Below, piece by piece: positions 24,911-33,117 of a stretch of 64,000 nt of DNA. The DNA is from Clostridiales bacterium Firm_04 (GTDB taxonomy: Bacteria > Bacillota > Clostridia > Oscillospirales > Ruminococcaceae), in assembly GCA_001603005.1 (NCBI GenBank), contig LVAJ01000030.1, positions 186,001-250,000 on the forward strand, written 5' to 3'. Numbering within the stretch: the stretch's first letter is position 1; each line of letters starts with the position of its first letter. Below the pieces are notes generated by a model that made no database searches, was not told the origin of the DNA, and saw only the letters and a program-made list of their open reading frames with translations. The translations under genes and the position numbers were made by a program.

Positions 24911-26110
24911 TTACATTTCCCGCACGGGAATGCCGTTCCGTTCGGCGAACTGATACGCCGCAGAACCGGCGGGCGCATGCAGGACCACGTTCGGGCAGTC
25001 GGAAAAGCAGGTGTCGGGGAGATCGCTGAGGCTTGCCGGCAGATACACCTCGCGCAGATTTTTGCATCCTGCAAATGCATAATCGCCGAACGATGTGATG
25101 CCCTCGCAGACGGTCAGCTTCCGGAGCCGGTCGCTGTCCGCGAAGCATTCCGCGCCGAGTGTGCCGGTGCAGTCCGTGAACGCGGCCGTCCGCGCGCCGG
25201 TGTTCTGGAACGAGCAGTCCCCCAGCGAGAGCGTGCCGCCGGAGAACGTCACCTCGGAAAGCGATTCGCAGTTCCGGAAACAGGATTCCCCTGTTGTCAG
25301 GTTTCCGCTGATCTGCACTTCTTCGAGCTGACCGGCATCCTTGAAACAGAAGTCGCCGAGCGTGAGCGCGGAGCCCTCTGCCTTCACGGAGACCGCTGTG
25401 CTGTCCTCAAAGCAGTAGTCGCCGAAGGTGTATGTGCGGTCGGCGAAGCGGACGGTTTCCAGCGCCTTGCAGTCGGCAAAGGCAAAGTTTCCGACGGTCA
25501 GCGCGGTCTCCGGCACGAACGCGAATGTTTGCAGCGACGAGCCGTTGAATGCGTAGTCGCCCATTGTCTCTATGCTCGCAGGCAGCTGTACGCGTTCGGC
25601 ATATTTTGCACCGTAGAAGCCGTATTTTGCGACCGAACGGACGGGCAGTCCGCCGAGCGTTTCCGGCACGGCAAACGCGGCATCCGGTTCCGCATCAGCC
25701 TGCGAAAAGCCGGTCACCGCAGCGGCGCCGTCTGTGACCTCGTAATCCGGCAGCACAGAGCCGGCGGCATCCGGTGCGGACTGTGCCGGTTCCTGCAGCT
25801 TGTCTTCCTGCGGGTTCTCTGTTTCCGGCGTGTCATCCGGCGTCAGATCCGCATGCGGAACGGACGGCGAAACATGCGGATTTTCTTCATTCTGCTGCTG
25901 GATATCTTCCAGAAGCGCCTCAAGCTCCGAATCGAGCATTTCTTCGGGATCGCCGGTCTGTGCATCGGCGGTATCATCCGGATAAACAGCTTCCGGATCA
26001 GCCGCGGGCGGGGCTTTTCCTTTATCGGTCATGCCGAGCAGAATACCGACCAGAATCAGCATCAGCATCAGGCACAGGAACGCGATGATATATAAAGCGG
26101 ATCGTTTCAT
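24911..26110 (-). CDS. Membrane-anchored BspA-like LRR protein
   Basis: 399 residues. An N-terminal TM anchor (about 5-27) and an acidic Pro/Glu-rich spacer (to about 130) are followed by LRR_5/BspA-like repeats: VAKYGFYGAKYAERVQLP, IETMGDYAFNGSSL, LTVGNFAFADCKAL, TFGDYCFEDS, LTLGDFCFKDAG, ITSFGDYAFAGCKNL and YLPASLSDLP. It is an outward-facing binding protein without a secretion cleavage site. It starts the six-gene minus-strand run; the probable promoter is the repeat at 26310-26338. Confidence 0.82.
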   Translation of the reverse strand: MKRSALYIIAFLCLMLMLILVGILLGMTDKGKAPPAADPEAVYPDDTADAQTGDPEEMLDSELEALLEDIQQQNEENPHVSPSVPHADLTPDDTPETENPQEDKLQEPAQSAPDAAGSVLPDYEVTDGAAAVTGFSQADAEPDAAFAVPETLGGLPVRSVAKYGFYGAKYAERVQLPASIETMGDYAFNGSSLQTFAFVPETALTVGNFAFADCKALETVRFADRTYTFGDYCFEDSTAVSVKAEGSALTLGDFCFKDAGQLEEVQISGNLTTGESCFRNCESLSEVTFSGGTLSLGDCSFQNTGARTAAFTDCTGTLGAECFADSDRLRKLTVCEGITSFGDYAFAGCKNLREVYLPASLSDLPDTCFSDCPNVVLHAPAGSAAYQFAERNGIPVREM

Positions 26111-26185
26111 TTTGCACCTCTGTAATATGATCAGCAGGCAGCGGAATATCCCTTCGCTTCCATTGCATTTTCTGCCGTATTATGG

Positions 26186-26213
26186 TATAATGAATACAAA
26201 TGCATTCATTATA
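26186..26213. repeat. Inverted repeat TATAATGAAT / ATTCATTATA
   Basis: Perfect 10-bp arms around an 8-base centre, upstream of the LRR membrane gene. It could be an operator or a small hairpin. No matching regulator gene is in the window. Confidence 0.4.
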
Positions 26214-26309
26214 TTTTATTTGAATGCCCTTGCAGATCGGGCGATTAAACCATATACGCTGTTATGGTATCATAAAGAAAGACGCGGAACCGGATGGAAC
26301 CGCGCCTAT

Positions 26310-26338
26310 ATTATATCATATTATGCCGAAACGCGCAA
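26310..26338 (-). promoter_or_regulatory. Promoter carried by a dispersed repeat (copy 1)
   Basis: Minus strand TTGCGC (26333-26338), 17 bp, TATAAT (26310-26315). The same sequence block with the same hexamers lies at 62909-62943 before gatC, and a copy with a broken -10 at 26403-26440. This copy faces the LRR membrane gene run (start 26110). Confidence 0.7.
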
Positions 26339-26440
26339 TGGGAGAGGAAGCATAAATTTTACAGTTTCGCTTCATGCGCGTTTGGATGGAAGCGGGCACT
26401 GCCCGCTATCATATTATGCCGAAACGCGCAATGGGAGAGT
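26317..26440. repeat. Two tandem copies of the promoter-bearing repeat with a palindrome
   Basis: ATCATATTATGCCGAAACGC continues to GCAATGGGAGAG in both copies (from 26315 and from 26408). The 15-bp palindrome GCGGGCACTGCCCGC (26392-26406) sits exactly at the edge of the second copy and replaces the bases that would form its -10 hexamer. Confidence 0.65.
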
Positions 26441-26463
26441 GTGCATTTTTCAAATGAAACAGA

Positions 26464-26540
26464 ATGGAGCAGTTTCGTCACAGAAGCCGCGTTCAGCGGC
26501 GTGTATTGCGAATGCTGGGAGAGTTGCGCTGCCGCAGCGT
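26464..26540. repeat. Degenerate copy of the spoIIE-flanking module
   Basis: GGAGCAGTTTCGTCACAGAA, then GCCGCGTTCAGCGGC, then TATTGCGAATGCTGGGAGAG and GCGCTGCCGC: the same order of blocks as in 54841-55093. Confidence 0.6.
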
Positions 26541-26559
26541 TCATATTCGCGCAGATATG

Positions 26560-26649
26560 ACAAAACGCAGCTGATGATCAGTCAGCTGCGCTTCGGGAAG
26601 AAGTAGAGAGGTATTATTTATCATGTTCATTTATCATGGCTTTATTATA
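26560..26649 (-). ncRNA. Candidate short minus-strand transcript
   Basis: An extended -10 element TGCTATAAT (minus strand, 26644-26652) with a poor -35 is followed about 40-70 bases later by CGCAGCTGA...TCAGCTGCG and TTTTG (26567-26600), a terminator-like hairpin. This would give an RNA of about 75 nt with no ORF that has a ribosome-binding site. Weak evidence. Confidence 0.3.
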
Positions 26650-26752
26650 GCACAGCAGATTTGGAATTGATTGCACTTTTTTTCAATTTTTCGTGAACAA
26701 GATGTGAATCTGCATGAACAAGATATGAACCGTGGGAAAGGAGTCCAAAAAC

Positions 26753-27556
26753 ATGATGCCTGATTTGTACATTTTTGACAGTCACAGTCACTATACCGAC
26801 GCAGCGTTCGATGACGACCGCGATGCGCTGCTGGGATCGTTCCGGGAAAAGGGGATCGTCTGCTGCATGGTCTGCGGGACGGATGTGCAGACCTCAACGG
26901 ATGCCGCAGTCCTTGCGGAGCGCTTCCCCGACCTGCTGATCGCGGCGGCGGGGATTCATCCGGAGACACCCTTTCCGCCGGCAGATTATCTGCAAACGCT
27001 GGAGCAGCTCGCGATGCGGGATGCAGTGCACGCGATCGGAGAGATCGGGCTGGATTATCACTATGAGGGCTATGACAAGGCGCAGCAGCAGCGGATCCTG
27101 CGGGAGCAGCTGACGCTTGCAAAGCGGCTCGGTCTGCCGGTGATCCTGCACTGCCGCGACGCGACCGGCGATATGCTTGCGATCCTGCGCGAATTTGCGC
27201 CGCTTTCCGGCGTGATGCACTGCTTTCCGGGATCTGCGGAGACCGCGCAGGAAGTCCTGAACATGGGGCTTTACATTGGCTTTACCGGCGTGCTCACATT
27301 CAAAAATGCGAAAAAACCGCTCGCAGCACTGCGCAGCATCCCCGCTGACCGCCTGCTGATCGAGACCGACTGCCCCTACATGGCGCCGGTGCCCTATCGC
27401 GGGAGCCGCTGCGACAGCACCATGCTGCCGGAGACCGCAGCGGTCATGGCGCGGGAAAAGGGCTTGACACTGCCGGAGATCTGCCGGATCACAGCGGAAA
27501 ACGCCGCAAGGCTCTTTCGGGCGGAGCGGTTTCTGCCCGAACAGCAAAACATTTGA
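26753..27556 (+). CDS. tatD: TatD family metal-dependent hydrolase
   Basis: 267 residues. Metal-binding motifs of the TatD DNase family are all present: FDSHSHYTD (His-x-His), GEIGLDYHYE (Glu), ILHCRDA (His), MHCFPGSAE (His) and IETDCPYMAP (Asp). The ATG at 26753 follows GGAAAGGAG. It is probably a 3'-5' exonuclease or D-aminoacyl-tRNA-deacylase-like hydrolase of the cytosol; activity is not fixed by sequence. Confidence 0.92.
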   Translation: MMPDLYIFDSHSHYTDAAFDDDRDALLGSFREKGIVCCMVCGTDVQTSTDAAVLAERFPDLLIAAAGIHPETPFPPADYLQTLEQLAMRDAVHAIGEIGLDYHYEGYDKAQQQRILREQLTLAKRLGLPVILHCRDATGDMLAILREFAPLSGVMHCFPGSAETAQEVLNMGLYIGFTGVLTFKNAKKPLAALRSIPADRLLIETDCPYMAPVPYRGSRCDSTMLPETAAVMAREKGLTLPEICRITAENAARLFRAERFLPEQQNI

Positions 27557-27585
27557 ATTTGTTTTATGAATCGCGGAATTTGCTC

Positions 27586-27614
27586 TTGCATTTTTCGGCA
27601 GATTGTGCTATACT
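27586..27614 (+). promoter_or_regulatory. Sigma-A promoter
   Basis: TTGCAT (27586-27591), 17 bp, TATACT (27609-27614), before the TerB-like gene. Confidence 0.7.
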
Positions 27615-27655
27615 GATAGTACGGCAAAGTCCGGTGTGAAATATAAAACGAAAGG

Positions 27656-28096
27656 ATGGGATTTCCGGTGCTGTTTTTGCATGAATTTGAACGGATCGAG
27701 GCAGAGGCTTTCCTGACGCTTGCTTCTGAGATGATTGAAGAGGACGGCGTTGTCACCGCGGAGGAGGATGCGCTGCTCGCGGATTACGCTGAGGCGCTCG
27801 GTGTGTTCAGTTTTACATATGATCCGGCTGCGGCTGCGGCTGCCCGCGATACCATGGCGCAGCTGAATGAGGTCAGCAAGCGCAAGGTCTATATGGAGCT
27901 GTATTCGTTTGCGGTCTGCGACGAATTTGAGGATCCCGCAGAGCGCAGAGCGCTCAATGAGCTGCGCGAGGCGCTCGGACTGGATGCGCATATCTGCAGC
28001 AAGCTGGAAGCCTGTGCACAGGATCTGTTCAGCGTGTACGGCGCGATCGAGGAGGCGCTCACCGCAGAGCCGTCGCCGATCGTGGTCGAGAAATAA
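27656..28096 (+). CDS. TerB-like helical protein, unknown
   Basis: 146 residues if the ATG at 27656 is used. The GTG at 27668 is an equally good start because AAAGGA lies 11-12 bases before it, while the ATG has no spacing to the same site. It is an acidic, all-helical protein. AEAFLTLASEMIEEDGVVTAEEDALL resembles the metal-binding helix of TerB-fold proteins, and ADYAEAL with KVYMELYSFAVCDE follow. It has its own promoter and terminator. Function unknown. Confidence 0.65.
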   Translation: MGFPVLFLHEFERIEAEAFLTLASEMIEEDGVVTAEEDALLADYAEALGVFSFTYDPAAAAAARDTMAQLNEVSKRKVYMELYSFAVCDEFEDPAERRALNELREALGLDAHICSKLEACAQDLFSVYGAIEEALTAEPSPIVVEK

Positions 28097-28107
28097 GAAT
28101 CGGATAC

Positions 28108-28160
28108 AAGCTGCCCCCGCCGGAATGCTCCGCTGACCGGAACATCTGCGGGGGCGATGT
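28108..28160 (+). terminator. Terminator after the TerB-like gene
   Basis: GCCCCCGC / GCGGGGGC stem, with an inner CCGG pairing, followed by GATGTTATTTTG. Confidence 0.65.
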
Positions 28161-28204
28161 TATTTTGCGGTGTGCCGGTGCAGCATGCCGGAGGAGGTTG
28201 TCTT

Positions 28205-28504
28205 ATGGAGGAGCATCAGCCGCGCAATGCGTTTGATATTCCGAAGGTGTTTTATTTTGAGGTCGGCAATGTGCATTCCGGCAGCCGGAAGCATCTGCGT
28301 TACCGCGTTGATCCGGCGGACGGCATCCTGCATATCGCAGTCTGGCGGCAGGATCTCTGCTATGAGATCGTGGAGGAGCGCGGCGAGATCGAAGGCACGG
28401 CTGAATATCCGGTCTCGGAGGAGGGCTTTCAGCAGATGCTCGATTATTTGCAGGCAGAGTTTGACAAGCCGTTCCCGCAGCAAAATGAAAACGGAGGAGC
28501 ATGA
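28205..28504 (+). CDS. Small acidic protein, unknown
   Basis: 99 residues from the ATG at 28205, which follows GGAGGAGGTTGTCTT. The sequence HLRYRVDPADGILHIAVWRQDLCYEIVEE suggests a single beta-sheet domain; the C-terminal part is an amphipathic helix (EEGFQQMLDYLQAEFDKPF). It overlaps the next ORF start by 4 bases (ATGA), so it is translationally coupled to the 782-residue gene. Confidence 0.6.
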   Translation: MEEHQPRNAFDIPKVFYFEVGNVHSGSRKHLRYRVDPADGILHIAVWRQDLCYEIVEERGEIEGTAEYPVSEEGFQQMLDYLQAEFDKPFPQQNENGGA

Positions 28505-30849
28505 ACATGTTTGATGCAGAACGATATATTGCAGAATTTCAGGCAATGGAGCACGGAACACCGCGGCTCCGTGCGATCAAAAAAGCCTATACCGCGGCGG
28601 ATGAAGCGCATAACGATGAATGGAGCTTCCAGTTCCGCTACCGCTATCTGAACGAATCGACCTTTGAGAGCGATGACGTCGATGCGATGATCGTTTTTCC
28701 GGAAATGGTCGCGCTGTATGACGGCTCCGAGGAGCTGCAGGCGGATGACGACTGCTTCCACAACCTGATGTGGGGATTCAAGCTCGTGATCGAGAATGCA
28801 ACGGATTTCCACCACATCTCCCTTGAGCAGATCGACGGGTTCATGGCGGATTTCAAGCGCCGTCTTGAGGAAAACGGCAAATCCCTGCGCACCTATTACT
28901 ATCTGCGCGAGAAGATCTCCGAATACTTCGGCAATCTGCTGCCGGCAGAGGAATACGGCAAATACCGCGACATTGAGCCGGACGATCTGCGCGACTGCGC
29001 CGCCTGCGAGGTCTCGCATGATGTGCGCATGGCGCTGCTGCTCGGTCAGCCGGAGCGTGCAAAGGAGCTCGGAAAGCCGATCTTTTCCGGTGAGCTGCGC
29101 TGCGGAAATGTGCCGCAGAATACCTATGCCGCATGGATCCGCTACGACATCCGGCACGGCGATTACGGCGATGCGCGGATGCTGGCGCGGCGCCTTTGGC
29201 CGATGGTGCGGCATGAGATGGACAAGCTCGGCGAGATCGGTGCGCTGCTGCATTACTGCTCCGCGGCGAACCGTTCGCTCGGCATGACCGTGTTCCGGCA
29301 TGAGGTGCGCAATTTCGCAAACTGCCGCAATCACCGGATGCGTCTGGCATTTGCAGAGGGCGCATACCGTCTGTTCTCGAAGGTCAAGGTCGAGAGCTTC
29401 CAGATGCTCATGCCGCGGGAATGCCCGTTCTGGAACGAGGATCATTCCTATGAAACGGCGAAGCTGCGCGATTATTTCTTTGCGGAAGCAAAATCGCTCG
29501 CAGAAAAATTTGATGCACGCAACGGCAATACCCGCTGCATGGACGCGCTGCTGGCAGAGGATCCCGCCTATGATGAGGATGCGGTCGATCTGGTGCACGG
29601 CGATGCGGACATGTCTGCGTCTTCGATCGCGGCAGTCTGCACAACGCTCCCCGATGAGCTGACCGGGGAGAGCATCAGCCGGCAGCTGGATGCCGACGGC
29701 AGATTCAAGGTCGTGATGCAGCAGGCAGATGCGCAGAAGGGACTGATCGCGCTGCAGATCGCAGAGGGCGACGGCTCCGCCAATCTGCATCAGGTGCTCA
29801 TTTTCTGTCAGCCGGTGGCGCCGGTCGAGGAGTTCCGTGCCGCATCGCCCGTGCCGCAGGATCTGAAAAAGGCGGTCTCCGAGGCAGAGGGCATGGTCGT
29901 CTGCATGATGCCGTTTGAGGATATCCAGCCGGATCTGGCGCTGCATTTCCAGCTGAAGCTGCTGAACCTGATCTGTCCGGAAGCGATCGCGTATCTGGAT
30001 CTTTCGCGTGCAAAGCTGCTGCCGGCGGGCTGGGTTGCAATGACCGCGCACAGCGATGTGCCGCCGCTGGTCGATTACCTCTACAATCTCCAGATTCAGG
30101 CAATGCCGGATTCCGATGCGATCTGGATCTCGACGCGCGGTCTGAACTGCTGCGGCATGCGCGAGCTGGAGATTTTCGATGCAAACAAGCAGAATTTCGC
30201 GCGGTACTGCGATCTGATCTGCTTCACGGCAGAACGCATGCTGCTGCGCGGTGAATTGCCGATCGCCGGCGAGCCGTTTACGGTCGTGCGCAAGACGGAC
30301 GGTTCCGAGGTCGTCTGCACATGGGTACCGGTCTCGGAAGCGGAGCGGGATTATCCGGATTCCGATGCCGCGGGCTATGCCGTGCGCAAATACTGCCTCG
30401 GCGATGAGAATGCGCAGTATAACGATGCGGTGCTGTATCTGTACGACGGCGAGGCTGCGGACGGTACGCAGAAGCGGAAGCGCCTGAACGCGTTGACGGA
30501 AGCGGATTTTGAAAAGTTCCTCTACGGCAATTATGTTGCAACGTCGCGCAAGATCGCGGCACTGGCACAGGAGCGCTGCGGCATTTTTGCGGCGCTGCTG
30601 GAGAAGTTCCCGAACAATGCCTTTGTCTGTGTGCAGCTGGATAACACCAATCGCGATGAGATCTGGCTGAAAGCGACAAAGGTTGAGGACGGCACCGTCA
30701 CGGGCATCCTGACCGCGACCTGCGAGGCGGGCGAGGAAGGCAGCAGCTATCAGACCACGCCGGAGCATCTCACCGATTTCTCTGTGCGCGTGAATGAGCA
30801 GCTTGTGATCTATCCGAATACCGCGTATATCGCGCTGGAAATGGAATAA
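28501..30849 (+). CDS. Large DUF4026/DUF2314-like protein, unknown
   Basis: 782 residues, soluble. Residues 1-330 are helical and TPR-like (LLGQPERAKELGKPIFSG; WIRYDIRHGDYGDARMLARR). Residues about 380-650 resemble DUF4026 (MVVCMMPFEDIQPDL; SRAKLLPAGWVAMT; DAIWISTRGLNCCGMRELEIF). The last 80 (NAFVCVQLDNTNRDEIWLKA; GTVTGILTATCE) resemble DUF2314. Such proteins occur singly or in families in gut Clostridia with no known role. Family names are from memory and not searched. A strong terminator follows. Confidence 0.65.
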   Translation: MNMFDAERYIAEFQAMEHGTPRLRAIKKAYTAADEAHNDEWSFQFRYRYLNESTFESDDVDAMIVFPEMVALYDGSEELQADDDCFHNLMWGFKLVIENATDFHHISLEQIDGFMADFKRRLEENGKSLRTYYYLREKISEYFGNLLPAEEYGKYRDIEPDDLRDCAACEVSHDVRMALLLGQPERAKELGKPIFSGELRCGNVPQNTYAAWIRYDIRHGDYGDARMLARRLWPMVRHEMDKLGEIGALLHYCSAANRSLGMTVFRHEVRNFANCRNHRMRLAFAEGAYRLFSKVKVESFQMLMPRECPFWNEDHSYETAKLRDYFFAEAKSLAEKFDARNGNTRCMDALLAEDPAYDEDAVDLVHGDADMSASSIAAVCTTLPDELTGESISRQLDADGRFKVVMQQADAQKGLIALQIAEGDGSANLHQVLIFCQPVAPVEEFRAASPVPQDLKKAVSEAEGMVVCMMPFEDIQPDLALHFQLKLLNLICPEAIAYLDLSRAKLLPAGWVAMTAHSDVPPLVDYLYNLQIQAMPDSDAIWISTRGLNCCGMRELEIFDANKQNFARYCDLICFTAERMLLRGELPIAGEPFTVVRKTDGSEVVCTWVPVSEAERDYPDSDAAGYAVRKYCLGDENAQYNDAVLYLYDGEAADGTQKRKRLNALTEADFEKFLYGNYVATSRKIAALAQERCGIFAALLEKFPNNAFVCVQLDNTNRDEIWLKATKVEDGTVTGILTATCEAGEEGSSYQTTPEHLTDFSVRVNEQLVIYPNTAYIALEME

Positions 30850-30855
30850 CAGAAA

Positions 30856-30900
30856 AGATCCCGAAGATGATGCAGGGCATCGTCTTCGGGATCATTTTTT
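30856..30900. terminator. Bidirectional terminator
   Basis: GATCCCGAAGATGATGC / GCATCGTCTTCGGGATC: perfect 17-bp stem with AGG loop, TTTTTT on the plus side. It separates the convergent 782-residue gene and degV. Confidence 0.92.
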
Positions 30901-30914
30901 GCAGATCATGCGGA

Positions 30915-31802
30915 TCAGTCGGTATCGGCTTCGGTGCGCTTGATGACGAATCCGACAACATGCGGGCCGGCATTGCAGCAGATCGCCGCGCCGATATTCC
31001 AGTAACACTCCGGCGGATAGCCGAGCGCCTTGGTCAGCGCTGCGCCGAAGTCCTGCGCGATCTTTTCGTCGCTGCCCTGCATGACGATGTACGGCGAATG
31101 CGGCTGGATATCCGCCTTGACCACCTCGACCATTTTCGGGATGATGTTCTGTTCGCCGCGGATCTTCTGGATCACGCTGGATTTGCAGTTGCAGATGCGG
31201 CAGAACGGCTTCAGACCGAGCAGCTCGCCTGCAAAAGCGGATGCTGCGCTGACTCTGCCGGAGCGCTTGACATATTTCAGTGTCATCGGCACAAAATAGA
31301 GTCCGGCATGTGCAGCCCAGTCTTCGAGATAGTCGATCAGCTCCGCAACATTTGCGCCGCGGGCAAGCTTCTTTGCTGCTTCTGTGACGGCATAGCCGTA
31401 GGTCGCGGTATAGTTTCTGCCGTCTACGAGATGAATTTTCAGGCGGTCTTCCGTTGCCGGATGCGCGTCATAGAACTGCTCGCGCGCCATTGCAGCATTG
31501 GCGTAAGTGCCCGAACCGCCGGAACCGATCGTGCAGAAGATCAGGTCGGTATAGCCCTCTGCGGCGATCTGCTCATAGGCTTCGAGGATCTCAAACGGGG
31601 TGATCTGCGCGGTCGAGGGATATTCCTTCGCCTCGTCGATCATCTGATAGAACTGTTCCTTTGTGAAGTCGATCTCCTCACGCAGCGGCTTCCCCTCAAT
31701 GGTGATCGGCATGTACAGCATATGGATGCCGAGTGCTTCTGCACGGTCCTTTGAGATATCGCTCACAGAATCCGTCATCAGCTTGATTTTCTGTTTCAGC
31801 AT
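30915..31802 (-). CDS. DegV family fatty-acid-binding protein
   Basis: 295 residues. MTDSVSDISKDRAEALGIHMLYMPITI is the DegV N-terminal signature (shown as start and end of a longer block: TDSVSDISKD and MLYMPITI). STAQITPFEILEAYEQI and CTIGSGGSGTYANA are the ligand-pocket loops. VDGRNYTATYGYAV and LKYVKRSGRVSAASA are also conserved. DegV/FakB-type proteins bind fatty acids; some serve the FakA kinase. It is encoded 15 bases after trmL. Confidence 0.92.
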   Translation of the reverse strand: MLKQKIKLMTDSVSDISKDRAEALGIHMLYMPITIEGKPLREEIDFTKEQFYQMIDEAKEYPSTAQITPFEILEAYEQIAAEGYTDLIFCTIGSGGSGTYANAAMAREQFYDAHPATEDRLKIHLVDGRNYTATYGYAVTEAAKKLARGANVAELIDYLEDWAAHAGLYFVPMTLKYVKRSGRVSAASAFAGELLGLKPFCRICNCKSSVIQKIRGEQNIIPKMVEVVKADIQPHSPYIVMQGSDEKIAQDFGAALTKALGYPPECYWNIGAAICCNAGPHVVGFVIKRTEADTD

Positions 31803-31817
31803 TTTTCGGTTCCTTTC

Positions 31818-32366
31818 TCAGATCTGACTGATATCGTATGCTCTGGGTGTATCCGGCTCCCAGCCCGCCTTTGCATATCTGCCGTCGCGGGTGAGACCGG
31901 CGAAATCATGCTGCCGGAGCACCTCATAGGCGGCAACGGCAACAGAATTGGAAAGATTCAGGCAGCGCAGTGTCTCCCGCATCGGAATGCGCACACAGCG
32001 TTCCGGATGCGCCGCGAGGATCGCGTCATCAAGGCCGGTATCCTCTCTGCCGAAGAACAGAAAGGTCTCGTCCGGGTAGGTGACATCGGTATAGAGCGTG
32101 CCGGTCTTTGCGGTGAAATAGAAATAGGGATTTTCCGCAGTTGCAGCCGGATGCTGCGCAAAAAACGCATCGAGATTTTCATAATGAAAAATATCCAGCT
32201 TATCCCAGTAATCGAGCCCTGCGCGCTTGAGCTTTGCATCGTCGATGCGGAAGCCGAGCGGGTGGATCAGATGCAGCGCAGCGCCCGTGACAGCACAGGT
32301 TCGCGCGATGCTGCCGGTATTCTGCGGAATACGCGGCTCAACAAGAACAAGATGCAGCTTGTGCAA
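31818..32366 (-). CDS. trmL: tRNA (cytidine(34)-2'-O)-methyltransferase TrmL
   Basis: 182 residues. This is the SPOUT-fold TrmL/CspR type: VLVEPRIPQNTGSIARTCAV, then LIHPLGFRIDDAKLKRAGLDYW, FLFFGREDTGLD and IPMRETLRCLNLSNSVAVAAYEVLR (the knotted SAM site). It methylates the ribose of the wobble base of tRNA-Leu isoacceptors. The start codon is TTG (32364-32366), supported by AAAAAGGAAG 7 bases upstream; no ATG fits. First gene of a two-gene operon with degV. Confidence 0.9.
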   Translation of the reverse strand: MHKLHLVLVEPRIPQNTGSIARTCAVTGAALHLIHPLGFRIDDAKLKRAGLDYWDKLDIFHYENLDAFFAQHPAATAENPYFYFTAKTGTLYTDVTYPDETFLFFGREDTGLDDAILAAHPERCVRIPMRETLRCLNLSNSVAVAAYEVLRQHDFAGLTRDGRYAKAGWEPDTPRAYDISQI

Positions 32367-32458
32367 GATGATACTTCCTTTTTCTTAAAATATGGCTTGC
32401 ATATCGCTCCGCGCGCCGCACAAGATAAAGATATCCCAAACGGAAAGGAGCGAGGCGC

Positions 32459-32632
32459 ATGCAGTTTCAGGCAATCGCAAAGGGCATGGCGATCGGTGCG
32501 GCAGCCGGCATGGCAGGCTATCTGCTGAGCAGCGCGAGCGGCGCAGAGAAAAACCGGTTCAAGCGGCGTACCGTCAAGGCGGCACATGCGATCGGCGCTG
32601 TCATGGACAGTGTAGCCGATTTTCTGCACTAA
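32459..32632 (+). CDS. 57-residue small protein, unknown
   Basis: ATG at 32459, TAA at 32630, with AAAGGAG 8 bases before the start. The protein begins MQFQAIAKGMAIGAAAGMAG, a Gly/Ala-rich helix that may enter the membrane (residues 6-27), then a basic stretch KNRFKRRTVKAAHAIG and SVADFLH. The Ala/Gly helix plus basic tail is reminiscent of YtxH-type small proteins. It is bounded by its own terminator at 32654 and lies divergent from trmL. Confidence 0.65.
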   Translation: MQFQAIAKGMAIGAAAGMAGYLLSSASGAEKNRFKRRTVKAAHAIGAVMDSVADFLH

Positions 32633-32653
32633 AGCGGGAGCGATCCGCCGGCG

Positions 32654-32692
32654 TACAGCGTAAACAAGATGCGCTGTGCGCCGTTTTTTTGC
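32654..32692 (+). terminator. Terminator of the 57-residue gene
   Basis: GGCG-ACAGCG / CGCTGTGCGCC stem followed by GTTTTTTT. Confidence 0.75.
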
Positions 32693-33117
32693 TATTCAGG
32701 ACGCGCGTTTTTGCGGTATTCCAGATAGCTTTCCAGAATGATCGTCGCCGCGACCGCATCCACGACCGCCTTGCGCTTTTTGCCGCGCGTATTCGTGACA
32801 TTGAGGATCTGGTGTGCCGAAACGGTCGTGCAGCGTTCATCCCAGAGTTTGACCGGAATGCCGCTTTTTTCCTGCACGATCTCGGCAAATTCGGCGCATT
32901 TCTGTGCGCGCGGGCCGCGGCTGCCGTCCATGTTGACGGGATGCCCGACCACGATCAGCTCTGCATGTGCCTGCTTTGCGGCTTCCGCGGTTTTTTCGGC
33001 ACAGTGCAGGAAATTTTTCTCAGTGAGCACACCCGCAGGCGAAGCCATGAGCTCCGAACGGTCACAGACCGCCCAGCCTGTGCGGGTATCCCCGAAATCG
33101 ACTCCGAAAATGATCAT
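32692..33117 (-). CDS. ruvX: Putative pre-16S rRNA nuclease / Holliday junction resolvase YqgF
   Basis: 141 residues. RNase H-fold motifs are intact: FGVDFGDTRTGWAV (Asp), VVGHPVNMDGSRGPRA, WDERCTTVSAH (Glu) and KAVVDAVAATIILE (Asp). The family matures the 16S rRNA 5' end and can act on DNA junctions. It overlaps the upstream phosphatase gene by 4 bases and is the last gene of the pyr operon. Confidence 0.92.
   Translation of the reverse strand: MIIFGVDFGDTRTGWAVCDRSELMASPAGVLTEKNFLHCAEKTAEAAKQAHAELIVVGHPVNMDGSRGPRAQKCAEFAEIVQEKSGIPVKLWDERCTTVSAHQILNVTNTRGKKRKAVVDAVAATIILESYLEYRKNARPE

Noticed and set aside
26294-26606. Several short frames across the repeat region before tatD
   Set aside because: They run through palindromic repeats and a promoter block and have no ribosome-binding sites.
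28444-30768. 774-codon open frame antisense to the DUF4026-like gene
   Set aside because: Shadow of the plus-strand gene; Arg/Leu/His-rich composition typical of reverse frames.
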